Of a stretch of 64,000 nucleotides of DNA, positions 46,701 through 59,835 are shown piece by piece. The translations under genes were made by a program, and so were the position numbers. How positions within the stretch are numbered: position 1 is the first letter of the stretch; each line of letters opens with the position of its first letter. This DNA comes from Alitta virens (taxonomy: Eukaryota; Annelida; Polychaeta; Phyllodocida; Nereididae): NCBI GenBank assembly GCA_932294295.1, contig OW028573.1, forward strand, positions 19,612,155 to 19,676,154. The letters run 5' to 3'. Under the pieces are notes generated by a model. It searched no databases and was not told where the DNA came from. It saw nothing but the letters and a program-made list of their open reading frames with translations.

Positions 46701-49700
46701 CCAGTCTTAACTGTCCGATGACATTCTTCTGGTTGTAGTTCAACTTAATGAATACACAATCATCATTTGGTTGCTGTTTTGCCAAAACGTATCACACTCT
46801 ATTCAAGATGACTTATTTGAGGTTTTCGTTTCACCAACAGCAATTACTTGATTTCTTGTACATTTTACAGCATTACAAAGGGCATTTTATAAAATGCTTA
46901 AAGTAGATTTTAGTTTTAGCAATTGGCGTCACTAATTCATCACTCATACACGAATATAGCACACTGCATTGACCATTTCCACTGGGTCTTCTTTTAATTT
47001 ACTCTGCCTGCTGGAACCCTGATAGAGACCTTTGCTACTCATCTGTCGTCACAAGGGTTAATTGAAAACCCTCAGAAGAGGTCAAAGCCAAGGTTAGGGT
47101 CATGGCAGATACCTCTTAGCTGGCCATCCCAGGCTCACCCTGAGCAGCCTCATCACTGAGCAGCCTCATCGCTTGGACTGGTGATGCTATCCCTGCAAGT
47201 CTTGGCTATGTGTCAGCTTAATTTAGAAGTGAATATGTATAGTTTTTAACCATAAAATGACTGGTCAAAAGTTAGAAATACATTCTTATAATACCATGGT
47301 AATACAGCTTAATGCAATTTATGATTTCCTTGTCTCTGATCCGTTCGGTGGTTAATTGTTGTATCTTTTATGATATGATGTTGGCTTGAACTGTAGTACA
47401 GTACTGTAATAGACTTTCAACATTTCTTGGAAAGATTCTTACGCTCTTTGGCACTGACTCCCTTTATCTGCATCTGTGGCTGCCTCTTGTCATCCAATAG
47501 GGAATTCCAGCTTGACCAATTGACCGTAATATAATAGCCCGATCTTTAATATCAGCATGTTATTCCGGATGAATGCATTTTGTGTATTTGAGCGAAAAGG
47601 TAGAGGCTGATGTTTTGACTTCTATTGAGTGGTTTGTGGAGATTGCAGTAAACCTTATTGAACAATATTGACAAGTAAAGGAGGCAGAGGACTCGAATAG
47701 CTGAGGAAATTAAGGAAGGAAACGAGGTTATATGGTCTTTCCTGAACAGATCAGATTCATATTAATGAATATAATCAAGTTCAACCCTCTGAATGTAACC
47801 ATGGATGAAAACCATGGCAGAGATGCCAAGTTCTTGAATGGTGAATGCATGAGTTTTGGGTCCTTCAAACCAGTTTACATTAAAATTTTATAGATTTATT
47901 CTGGCCCTCATTGCGCGAGTTAAATTAAAACATGAGGACTCAAGTCCAGAAGACTTAGACAGCAACCCAATGCGTGAGACTCACGCCGAATGCGTGAGAC
48001 TTGGCATGTCTGCCATGGATGAAAACCCTTTAAAAGACGGAAATCTCCAGTTAAGCTGCTGTATATATGTACATTGTTGATTTACACTCCATCTCCACAT
48101 AACAAGATATAAGTGTACATCCTGTATTTCTGCACCTGATGGGCTAATTAGGACAGGTAGGGACCATGGCAATGAGACGAAGGATGAAACAGCCATCCAA
48201 CTTAGTCTCGACTGGGAATTGAACCCGGGACCCAGTGGTTGGAAGCCCATCACGCTACCACTGAGCTAGGCCCCCACCCCGTGAAGTGAAAAATATATGG
48301 AGAACATTCTTAGAACTATGAACAGCAAGAATAACTGTTGGAATATTTGTACCTACACACTTCTCCAGGTTGTATTGCTGGAATGATCCTGACCCAGATG
48401 TCAATCTTAGACAGGTGTCGATGGCTTCATGTTTATCATGGTGGATTATTGACTAATAAATCAGGTGGTAATTTTGGCAGGTTGGCTATTTCCCTGGCAT
48501 GGCCACCTTGGTTCCTCGCGATGGTAATAATTGAGTTGCAGAGTGCTGCTAGCTACAGGATTATGGCAGGACGTGCACTCACAATAGCTCCAGGTCGTAA
48601 CGTGTTAGTTGGTCTGGAAACATGAACGGGTTTTTAGTGCCATCGTCAGGTGCGCCATATTGACAGAGGCAGTTCCATGCTGATGCCGCACACGATTATG
48701 CTCTTCGTTCTGATTAAGGGCAGATTTACGAGCAATGCACAAGTGCTGTACTGAGCCAAATGGTCTGAGAATTGCCCAGAGAATAAAAAGAGTCCAAAGG
48801 GAAGCAAGGTTGGAAAGGCTAGTGTTGCCTGCGTCATTAATATGGGTGGAATGGACGCAGCTCAGTAATTAGATGGTTTTAATGACCTTGATGACCTCAA
48901 CCCAAGGTCACACGACTCGCACCATTATTCTGTGATCAGAATCAGTTGATGAGCTTGACACTGACCGTGCATGAGGACGGTGTCCAACAACAGCAGCTGC
49001 ATGCATGCATGGCTGTGCTGTCGAGATGATTGGCAGGCCAGCGATAAGGTCAACAATGAGTTAATCCAGCCATCGCCATCAGACCTATACATCAATTGCA
49101 GCTTGTTTTCCTACAGGATTTGTGCATGCTTGTAGTGTATGTGCCTTTTATGCCATAAAACATTGCCTGAAAGGAAAATCGAAGTATAGACTTTACATAT
49201 CCTGGATATCCTTGTTTAAAGATACAAGCAGATTGTGTTTTGTAAGGCTGTCCTTCAAAAGAAATTTGTCTTGTTAGAGGAAAGTATATATTTAGAAGCT
49301 GTATTCTTCTTTGGATGTGTAGGATAGTGGGTGTATTCAAGGCAGGGGCAGGGTTTTTCTTCCTTGGTATTTTATCTCCTCTGTCAAGCGGACTCCGGTC
49401 CAAGAAAAGGATGCTTCTTATCCTTCTCAGGAATTTCGATGGAGCGGTCAAAGTAGAAAAGAGAGCCATGGCCCTTGTGTGATACAATAACTTAGGCTAC
49501 AATGGCAAATGAATAGGAAATAGGCAGTGTTATCTTTCAGCCGCAGCCCTGGCATCAGGCGGGATCAGCCTCATCCAGCTTCGCTTTGTTTGTCCCTAGC
49601 TGATTTTAGACCCAAGTCTGACAGAAGCTGCATGGCTCTGTGGTCCATGGCAACAGTTACATGTGCCTATTGTCATTTACATGTTTTACATGTTTCATGG

Positions 49701-52700
49701 TCCTCGTGGAGCTTCATGAATACTGCCATTGCCTGCCTTATTGATTGGCAAGCTCGGTTTTCAACAACGCTTCTTTTGGATTTTGTCCCATCGATCAGCA
49801 GGAGCGTCCTATCTACACCCTCTGTAACCCCTCCCCCCTCCTACTGACCTTCTCTTTGTGGGCGTCCTTGACCCTAATGACTGAGTTTGACCTCTGACCC
49901 CAGAGTGCCCAAGGGCATGTGTGTTGATCGTGGCATACAAAATGATGTAAATGTCAAGGATTAAGGAACTCTACATTGATACCATCTGTTGATAGTGTTT
50001 GAGAACTAGGTGTTATACCTTTGCGAGTAGACTGTCTCTCTTTAATAAGCACCTTTGATACCCTCAAAACATAACAAAATCAACCATGAACACCTCAGAT
50101 GCTCACAACATTACGAAATTGACACCTGCCTGCTTCATCTCATTCACAGTGCACCTTGTCATCACGCGATCTATAATGAGGATGGAGCAACAGGAAGAAG
50201 CCAAGTCTGTCAATTAATACAGTCAAGTCTCATGTGACTGCATCCTTTAATAACACCAGTCATAAGTTATAACACCTGTGCCGTGTCTTCTAATCACTTC
50301 TGTTGTGCTTGTGCAAACCTGTGCCCATGCTTTGGTGTCCTTATGCAAATGATTTCTCTACTTGTTTTGTTAGAGAAACTGCAAACAATTGTATCAAAAT
50401 CTGGTAAATCTAACATAATTAAAGGAAGTGAGTGAATATTTCGTGTGAGCTATTGAGTTGCCTTTCATAAGCTATCTTTCAACGTTTTTGTAACTCCAAG
50501 TCGAAGATATGTTTCTTACGCCTTCGTGCCATGCCTTGTCTCCATACAGTGTCCAACTATGAAAATCACAAGAAAATTGTATTCTTACAAAAGTTGTAGA
50601 TGTCGTTTTCAAACTTATTTTTAAACAGAGTCATTGAATTGTAAGAGTTACTTGGCATGAGCCATCTTTTCGCTTATTTTCACAGCACAGGCAAGGTGTT
50701 GGTAGCACATGGCTCCTTGTGGGACTCCATTAGGCAAGTGTCTATGAAGGCCTCAGTGGCTTTTCACCCAGATCCCTCTTAATAAAGCAGAACAGCTCAG
50801 AACAGGCCTTGGCGTAGGTCACAGGTTCTTGCTGCTGCTGTTATTTTACCATATGAGGCTCGTGCTGGGCTTAAAAGACTTCTACTTTACAGTGAAAGAG
50901 AACGAGTAGGCAGGGTTCGGTTTGGTAATGTTATGAGTATCCTGGGGTGTTTATTAAAGAGAGGTGCCCCTCCCAACAAATCTTGCCAAAAGGGCGTTCG
51001 TCCCAGGAACTAAAAGACATTCATTTTGGTTTTTGTGGAGGACTTTCCTTTCAAAATGTGTGGCTACCCGGTTAAAGGAGTCTTTATATAGAAGAAGAGT
51101 TTGTGATCTAGGATGACTACCTTCATGTGACCTTTGCATTTGGATGACCATTGTAATTTATGTCAAGTAGTGATCAATTGTCAAAACTACTAAATTCAGA
51201 GTCACTGTGAACGTAGTGTTGCTAAAAGTAGCAACCTACACAGTGTGGTCTGAATCACAGTTTGTGGACTCATAGACGACGTTCCCACCAACTCTGGCTT
51301 GTCTGTGTTACACAGGTCATTACTGTGGCTGAGTGCTGTAACACAAGTGACCACCAGGCCATCAGACTGGGAGGTTGCTACAAATGCACGAGGTTGTCTC
51401 CATCGATTGCCCTGAGTACAGGAAACTATAGCTACTGCTAACTTCTGCTAACTTGGCTCTTGAACTGTGTGCTCGTCGGTTTGGTTGCAGTCGATTTGAC
51501 TGTGAATGGGGTGAAGCACACGATAGGTAAATTCGTGAACAGAATCGTAAGTTAGCTAGCTGAACGTCACTCTGATGATTGTTGCAGTGAGCCTTCCATG
51601 ACTGTGAACTTGTCAGATAGTAAAAAATTCGGAACTATATGTAAAGGGGAAAGGAAGTCCTTATAGTTACGACCATGTAAAGTTTGAATGCGCTGTTGGC
51701 TTCCCTCAGTATGCTATGTTTTTGTCAGTACTAGTTTGTACTGCCGGTCTACCAACATTGTCAACAACGAAACTGTGACTATCACAAAACTGCCAGATCT
51801 AACAGAAAGCCTGACATTGTACAATACATGAAATACAGTATAGCTTCTTTCTAAGCAGTATGAAAAAAAATTGCTTGGTTCCGATTTCATAGCCCTGAAA
51901 ATAAAGGGTCGGTAGGTCGGCCAAAATTTTTTTTTTTAATAATTGAAATGTATAGTAGTATATTTTGAAACTGTTCAAAAAAACTTGAAAAGTCGGGTTT
52001 AGTGCAGTATAGCGGACCCAAATGTATGCCCATATTTAGCGCCCATTAAAAATCAAATTTTATCAAATACTTCACAAGTTTGAAGTTCTAGCACAATTAA
52101 AATAACATTTGGTGTAGATAAGCAGGGGTTTGGGGGCAGGAACCCCCAAGAAAAAGCAAAAATAAACGCTGTCTGTACCCTGAAGATGAAACCGCCGTCA
52201 TAACTACATTTGTTTGTGACGTCATACATAGATTTCAAGCATTTTTACGTCCTATGCCTGGCAATGAGACTCGTTAAATATGGTCATAAATCTGGGTCCG
52301 CTATACTGCACTTTTTCCGAAAAGTCTATACGAAGTTCAGGGGTTTCACATACAATATTTTTCGATCCGCCTAAGTGGTCGCTCTGATTATAAACAGAAA
52401 ACATGTAATACTCAACAATTTAACCAACCTTATATTGTGCTTCGTCTATTAGTAGTGTACATATATGCATACAAATGTATAGGATGTATTGTATTGTACA
52501 AATGTATATGTATATTTCGTGCCAAGTCAGTTTAGATCGATGGGCTTTGCCAACGTTTAGTTTTTTCTGCATATTATATAATGCAGCATATATATATATT
52601 TCATTGTATGTTCTCGGTCTTTGTGATCATAGACGACCATGCTGAAACGAAACAGGTGTGCTGCTGAAGTAAGACTGCATGGCCAACTGGCTGCATGCCA

Positions 52701-55700
52701 CTTCACTGCGATCATGTGACATGTCATCTAATTTTACCTACTGTTTGTCACACCTCCCATGCACCTGTCATGAAAATTGAGTAACTGTATTGTATTTAGT
52801 TCTAAGCTGATCTGTATTAAGGTAGTTTAAATGTACCTGCGAATTTGCTCATTTTAACTCATTCATGGCAACCCTCGGTTGAGGGCAAAATGGTCATATC
52901 GTGAGGTGACCCGATTAGTTAAGACTTTCAAGTGTCCTATAAAAGGCAGATCTATGTCATATGTGAATAGATAGTTTTGAGCCACGAAGACAAAATGATG
53001 AATTTTCCTCGGATAATCGCCATTGGATAAGCATTGAGACCAAAATAATTTTTTTTGGTTGCTAAAATGTTGCAATGAACCAACAAAATTCAAACGGTCG
53101 AAATCACATCATACAGTAGATTATTTAAAAGTATGACATCAAAAGGGATTGTCCAAAACAATTACAAATTTGCAGAGCTTGAGATCAATGTGGAAGTGGC
53201 CACTGGTGCCCTACAGGCCTGTCATGTATACTTATGATGTGGCAGTGAAGATAGTGTGTTCATAACATTTTGGTGTTATTTATCCCGGCCGTTATGTATA
53301 GGAAAATATATATTATGAATATTATCCAGGCAGTTGAGTTCATCATTCATCCCTATTGAATCGATGGTAATTATCGCCTGGTAAAGAAAATTCACCAGAA
53401 AGCCAAACAATATGGTGACCTTTACCATTTTGTTTTGCTAACCTTTTGGAACACCCAGTCACATTAAAGTCAATAATGTCTACCACAATCCATAATATCA
53501 TATTTCGATGGATTTATTATACAGATTTTCTATTCTGTCAATTGAATATTGAACAGAAGAGTTATTTTTAGGTTACGTTGTGTAATTTGAGTGAGTCAGT
53601 AAGGGTGTGGCGGCTACATTGTGAATTTTCATTGAGTTTACCCATTATGTTGTCTTATGCAATTTAAGGAAAGGAAGCGTGGACGGAAATTTCCATAATG
53701 TGTTTCTGAATTTGCTGCCAGGTATTTTGCTGTCAATGTATACCTTAATGATAGACACTTAAAGGGGAACTAACACCTTCAGCACTTTACCTCTCAGATT
53801 TTAGCTTTGGTCCATTGGAACACATCTACGCCTATTATAACTTGTATATATCCACTGGTAATGTAATATCCTGCATTTATTAGCTGCGTGTTGTGAACTA
53901 CGGAGGCCGCCATTTTCGAGATTCCCGGTGTTTTGCACTCACCGGAAATACGTCACTGTTGTACTATGAGAACCAAGTGCAATCTAACTGCTTGAGTTGA
54001 GCAGTGTCAGCAACACACCACCGGTGTAAATTGCAATTGAAATAAGAGCATGTCACTGTTCTTACCAAGTGTCAAGTAAATTGCCATTGAACAATTTGAG
54101 ACTATGCAATTATAGAGAAATGTGATGTAAATTAGCCAGCTTTGGTTGTACACTGAGTTTAGTATAGAATATAAATTTCTTTAAACCGTGCCAATGCAGT
54201 GCACAAAATGCTTTTAAGATATAGTTTATCTATTTATGCTTTTTTCACCAATACATGTAAATATTTATATATATATTTATTTATTTCCGTACCCAAATAC
54301 AAAGAGAACATAATAAAATGAGACTAAAAAATAATAAAATCATTATAAAAATAGTTATAATTGTGAGTAAAAAATATTAATTTTACTTAGTGCAGATCGA
54401 GGTAAATTTAGTAGCCAAGGCACAACCACCTGAGTATCTCTTTTATGTAATAGCTCCTTTAATATAAGTGCCTACTTGCACATTGTCATCTTCACAATTA
54501 TCATATAATTGCAATCTGTCAATGTGCCAGATCTCATGGTACATAAGTGACGTCACTAGCCATGGTGCCGTGTGCAATAATGGCGGCCCCCAGCGTTGTG
54601 GTGGATGGTACAAAGTTCACTGTTAATTGGCTCCAAATCATACTAAAATTTGACTTTTAGTCACTTGTATTTACAGCAATGTGTTCTTTGTCATTTAATT
54701 GAACTTTTAAAATTAACATGCAAATTTCCTTTAGTTCCCCTTTAATGTTTTCGGGTTATAAAATATGTGACATGCGTTTTTGCTGGTCTCCATGGCACTT
54801 GTCAGTCAGAATATTCGTAAGTTAGCTGCCAGAAGCAGATGTAATGATGAGAAATATAGCTTGCAGTGCATACCTATGTTACAAACTTACCCTATGGTAG
54901 GGGGTCTTTCACTTGCCCTTGCATAGACATTGAATGCTAAGCACCAACAAAACAATGAACGTCTCCCAGTTCGAAACCAGGTCCTTGGGTGAAGCCTTGA
55001 CCGGTAAACCACTCCGACGACTCGGCTGCTTTTTTAATTGATTTAATACTGTGGTTAGAGTTTCCACTTGGTTGTATAAAGTTTTTCCTCACAGAATCAT
55101 CTCCTGTGTCACCAGAAGGCATATTCCCACAAGGTCAGGACAGGAAGCATAGAATTGCATAGCAGGGGTCAGCTGTTTGGTCACATGATGCTGGTTGTTG
55201 ACACGTGACCGTCTTGCTTGGGTGGAGTAGTGTTTCTGTCACCCAACCTAATGAATTGGCTTTCACATTACACGAGATATATCGCCGAATTCTGTGCTTG
55301 CAAATGCTATGCTCATACTGACTGTTGGCTTCTTCCGCTTCTTGACAATAATTTATACAGTTCTATGGATTTTTGGAGAACTATTTGATTGATAGAATCT
55401 GCCTTTTTTTTTATTGATCCGAGGCAAGTTTAAGGTGCAATACCTAAAGCTATATTATTCATAAACAGTACAATTGTACCACAGGTTTTCTGGAGGTCTT
55501 GACATTTTGGTGAGGAGCGGGAGATTTTTGGGTGGGTTGACACGCCTTTCGAAATTTCCTGTCTGAAATTTTTTTTGGGGGGATGGGAAAAGCAGCTCAG
55601 TATTTGGGGAGTGGCCCAACCCGCCCCTCCCCAAAAAGAAATAATAATAAAATAAAATTCTTCCAGTTGGAAACCAGGTCCTTAGGTCACGCACATTATG

Positions 55701-58700
55701 AATGAGGGTACATGAATAAAGATTTATTAATAAGGATCTTCAAGATTGATTTCTAGTTAAATTTATGGCCATTAACTATTATTGAAGTCAAGTTATTTCA
55801 AGAGCACCGATTGCTCTCTTCTGCAGCATTACTCGCCTTCAAGGCTTTAGGACATTTTTGGCTCCTTTTAGAAATGACAGTAATTGTTTGCAATTTCCAT
55901 GATTATCTTTTTGCTTTAAATCCAAAATGAAATTGCATGATGCAGAAAAGGCTTGCCGTGAACACCTGATGCTGATGTTCAATTTTTGCATTTTGAAATC
56001 TTTTCAATTTGCCTCGTTGCATTAAACTCCAATCGCTCAGGGCATTTTAAAGCAGGGAGTAATTTCTTGGTTAGAATAGTTGTGTTTAAATCATTGTCTG
56101 CTGGGGGGTTCCAAAATACAGTAATCCTAAAATAATAGCATTGGCCGGCATATCACGAAGTCGACCAGACAACTTTCTTGGAATATTCAATCGACATATT
56201 CAATGAAAGGACGAGATCAGTTAGACCTAAAAAAAAAAATTATTAAGTATTGTTTTAGTATAGCATAAACGTGATTTAATATTGGAATAGCTTTTTGGGA
56301 GGAATTTTCTAAAACAAATCGTAAAATTGTATTGGTTTTTAAATTTTTTTATTATTAAACTCATCTACAATTTCAACATTTAATCACGTTTATTCTTGGA
56401 GACATTGGATACTTACATTATATGGTTAAATTATATTTTATTATTATATTTTTATTATTATTTCTTTATGGGGAGGGGATCAATAACATATGCGCATATG
56501 CATCTTTAATCATACACAAGAGATATACATTGAATTAAAAACAAAATCGAAAAAAATAAAAAATGTATATTACGTTAGGTCAGGATAATTTTAAGTGGTA
56601 CATATAAAGTAAATAAATTGCACAATGTCACTTCTGTTCCAGTTGTCAAACACATTTTCTCTCAGTTGTTTTATAGCACCAATTATGCACAGATCTTGAT
56701 CAGTGCAGGCGAAACGTTTGAGTTCTGGTTCACTGCATCATTGTGAATTTTGGTTCAAACATTGGACAAAAACGTAATTGTGTACTGTATTAGGAAAATA
56801 TGCAGCTCAAGTTAGTGGAATACATCACATTGATTAACATTCAGCTGTGGTGTTCGCCAGCAGTTTGGGGAGGCTACTCATGCATTTGCACAGCCATTTA
56901 AGGCCCATGTGGCTTTTGCTGGATCAATAACATTTTCAGCCGTGACCACTTAAGATGGCACGTTTTACATAGTCTGCATGCAACGTCACTCAGGCCTACA
57001 GGTGGAAGTCGTCTGATTTTTGTCGTCTGCAAATGAAAACTCCACGCCACGTCATCTGGCTTTCTCTGTGACATGGCAGACGTGCGTGCGCATAGGGAAA
57101 TCCATACTCTTGCCATCTGACTATTTTCTTAGTATAGCGTTCACTGACTCGAATAGGCGAGTGAATTTATCGTCCCACTGCTTGCATTATACTTCATTAG
57201 AATATATTTTTATTTATTTTTTAATTGGTGGGCTGTTTTTTCAATCAGGCCATTAACAAAGAACGATATGAATGAATTCGTTAAGGCCACATGAGCTGTT
57301 TTTATTGGTTGTAGGGAGATAAATTTAGGATTCCAATATGAGATTTGGAAAGTTGATTGCATATTGTTCTGCTTCAGCTTGTGTGTTTATAAACGAATTT
57401 GGTGACATGCAATCGGCTCAACACCATCAGGCTCCGTGTTTTGGGACTCTGTTTAATAAAATTGCTTGTAATTAGAAAAGGACTGAAAGGGAACAACTAT
57501 AGTGATAACAACGAAAACCAACGAACAACGAAGTCGTGTGCCATGCCACTATAATGTTATCATGGCAACTTTTCGAAGGATTACATCTTGGATCTATTTG
57601 ATTGACAGTCGTAACTCTCTGCTCTCTGCGATGACCTACAAATTATGTCTTTCAGTAATCTCTGAATCCAGTCAAGAACAAATGCCTAGACTCTTCATCC
57701 TGTAAGAGCTCAGAATTGAAAGGCTTTTGTTGTCTTAATTTTGGCGTAGATGCATAATTAGAAATCAGTTCATGAGATAATTGATTTTTGCTTATAAGCA
57801 CTTCATAAATGACAACATAATTTAGCATTAAATTTTATGATATTATTTTTTGTTGCTAAAGGGCTGACGACATTTGTTCTTGGTATAATTTGCAGATGTG
57901 TTATTTTGAATTTATGTATTTGTCTGAAATCTTAAATGTAGTGACAATCATTCATATTATTGACCATTGGCTCCATAGAATAGTGTAAAGCTAAAATCGT
58001 TGTCACTGATCCATTGGAACGTATTTGTGAATGAATCACTTTCCATAATGGTCATGTAATATTTGCTATTTGCAATGTAAACAAACGTATTTGCTCACAC
58101 GTGGAGTGTCCACAACATGAGACTATTGGGAACAGAACAGCTGTTAATTGGATCGCAGTGGTGGTAAAATGTCATCCAATATATTCAATCAGTCTCATGT
58201 TTCAGTGCGCAGAATGAACTTTGCCAGCTATCAGCGTGATCGAATGGCTTATATTTTACCTTAAACTAACCCGCAATGTTAGTTGAGACATGTTAGAAAT
58301 TTTGCTCTTAGCCTCGTAATGTGATGTTGGATTTGTCAATTGATTTCATTTTGTCACCCACCTGTGATTTCGTGTGTGAGATTGAGAAGTTTATGTAAGA
58401 GCCCAGATGTGATCAATGAAATCTCCGGTTTTCCAAGATGAAATTATGTCAATTTTGAATTATGATTTTTTGTTGTTGTCTCAACACAGGAAAAACTTAA
58501 CTTTTTGCATCGGAATTTTCTGTCTTAACTGGTGACAAATTATGAAGGAAGTTCCCACATAATCTAGTTCAATTGCTAAATGATACCAAGAATTCTGTCT
58601 GGGTATTTTAATTTTTATACATGTAGTATTGCTACAGTTTATAAACTTCTATCGGCCTAAAGTTGAGAATTATTTGGATCAGATCACATCAGATGCATCA

Positions 58701-59776
58701 GTCGATCTGCCCAAGGCTAAGGGTTTGGGAATAATGAAGAATGCGATGTGTGAAGTCCAGATAAACGAGGATGATGGTGTTCGATTCATCTCAAAAAAAA
58801 AAAAAGTTTCCCTACCTGGCATAGCCTTACAATGTATTACATATTAAACTGTACATATGACCTCAGTACACTCACGTGTTGCTGAAGGACTGACTGCCAT
58901 GTTGCCAGAAAAATCGTAGAATATTATACTGCCCATATATAATTATTACTAAGGTATTACACATGTTTGCTTGGGGTTATTTCTGGTGTCCAGAAGGTAT
59001 CATCTGATTGGTTGCTGGCCAACCAGCCTCCATTATGTCCAATAAAAACAACTGTTGCAAGAGAAACTAGGTTAAGAATGACTTCAGGCTGCCTTTGGAA
59101 CAGTCGAATTATGAAGTACTTCAGGTGTGACCAACGCTAAAAATGCTTAAGCAGCAATCTTGCAAAAAGAAAAGAAATAAAAATGGAGTGTTGTTGAGTC
59201 AGCCTGTCTTAAGTGCTTCACCTTGTTTGCTGTATTGAGTTGATTGATCATTGCGAATTTGCTGGCTGATGTGTGTGGTATATGGAATCTCATGGCAAAC
59301 ACGTATCATACGAGTTGCTCTTAAACTGCATAACTTTAAGTAGTGGCTGTCCACAATGAACGTTATCGTTTTTCATATTTAACCTCATTAACAATAGGTA
59401 AGATGATTGAGGTGCTTTGAGGTGCTGTTCCAAGCAGGTTGTCATAGATCATGCCACACAAAGGATGGGGAGATGACAACAATTAGCTGTGTGGTGATGA
59501 ATGGCTGCTGCTGCTGCAACTGATGGTGCTTCTGTTGCAACCTCTTTGTTGCATCATTCTCCTTTTAAATGTATCACTTATTTATCAAGGTGGCCCCGTA
59601 GGATGCACACCCAAGTTTTGGAGCAGCCTCCAGCAATATGCGTTTCCTACTGAGCCTAGAAAAGCTCCTTTATGCCAATGCATATTAATACGAGGTCTAT
59701 GGGGAGTCTGCTCAGTTCTACCACAATCTTTCCTCAATTTATCAGCAGGCTGCCAGCTGCTGCTGCTGCTGCTGCA

Positions 59777-59835
<59 letters not shown>

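Noticed and set aside
48198..48280. Functional tRNA-Gly gene
   Set aside because: Box A and box B are present, but the acceptor stem does not pair and a SINE-like body follows.
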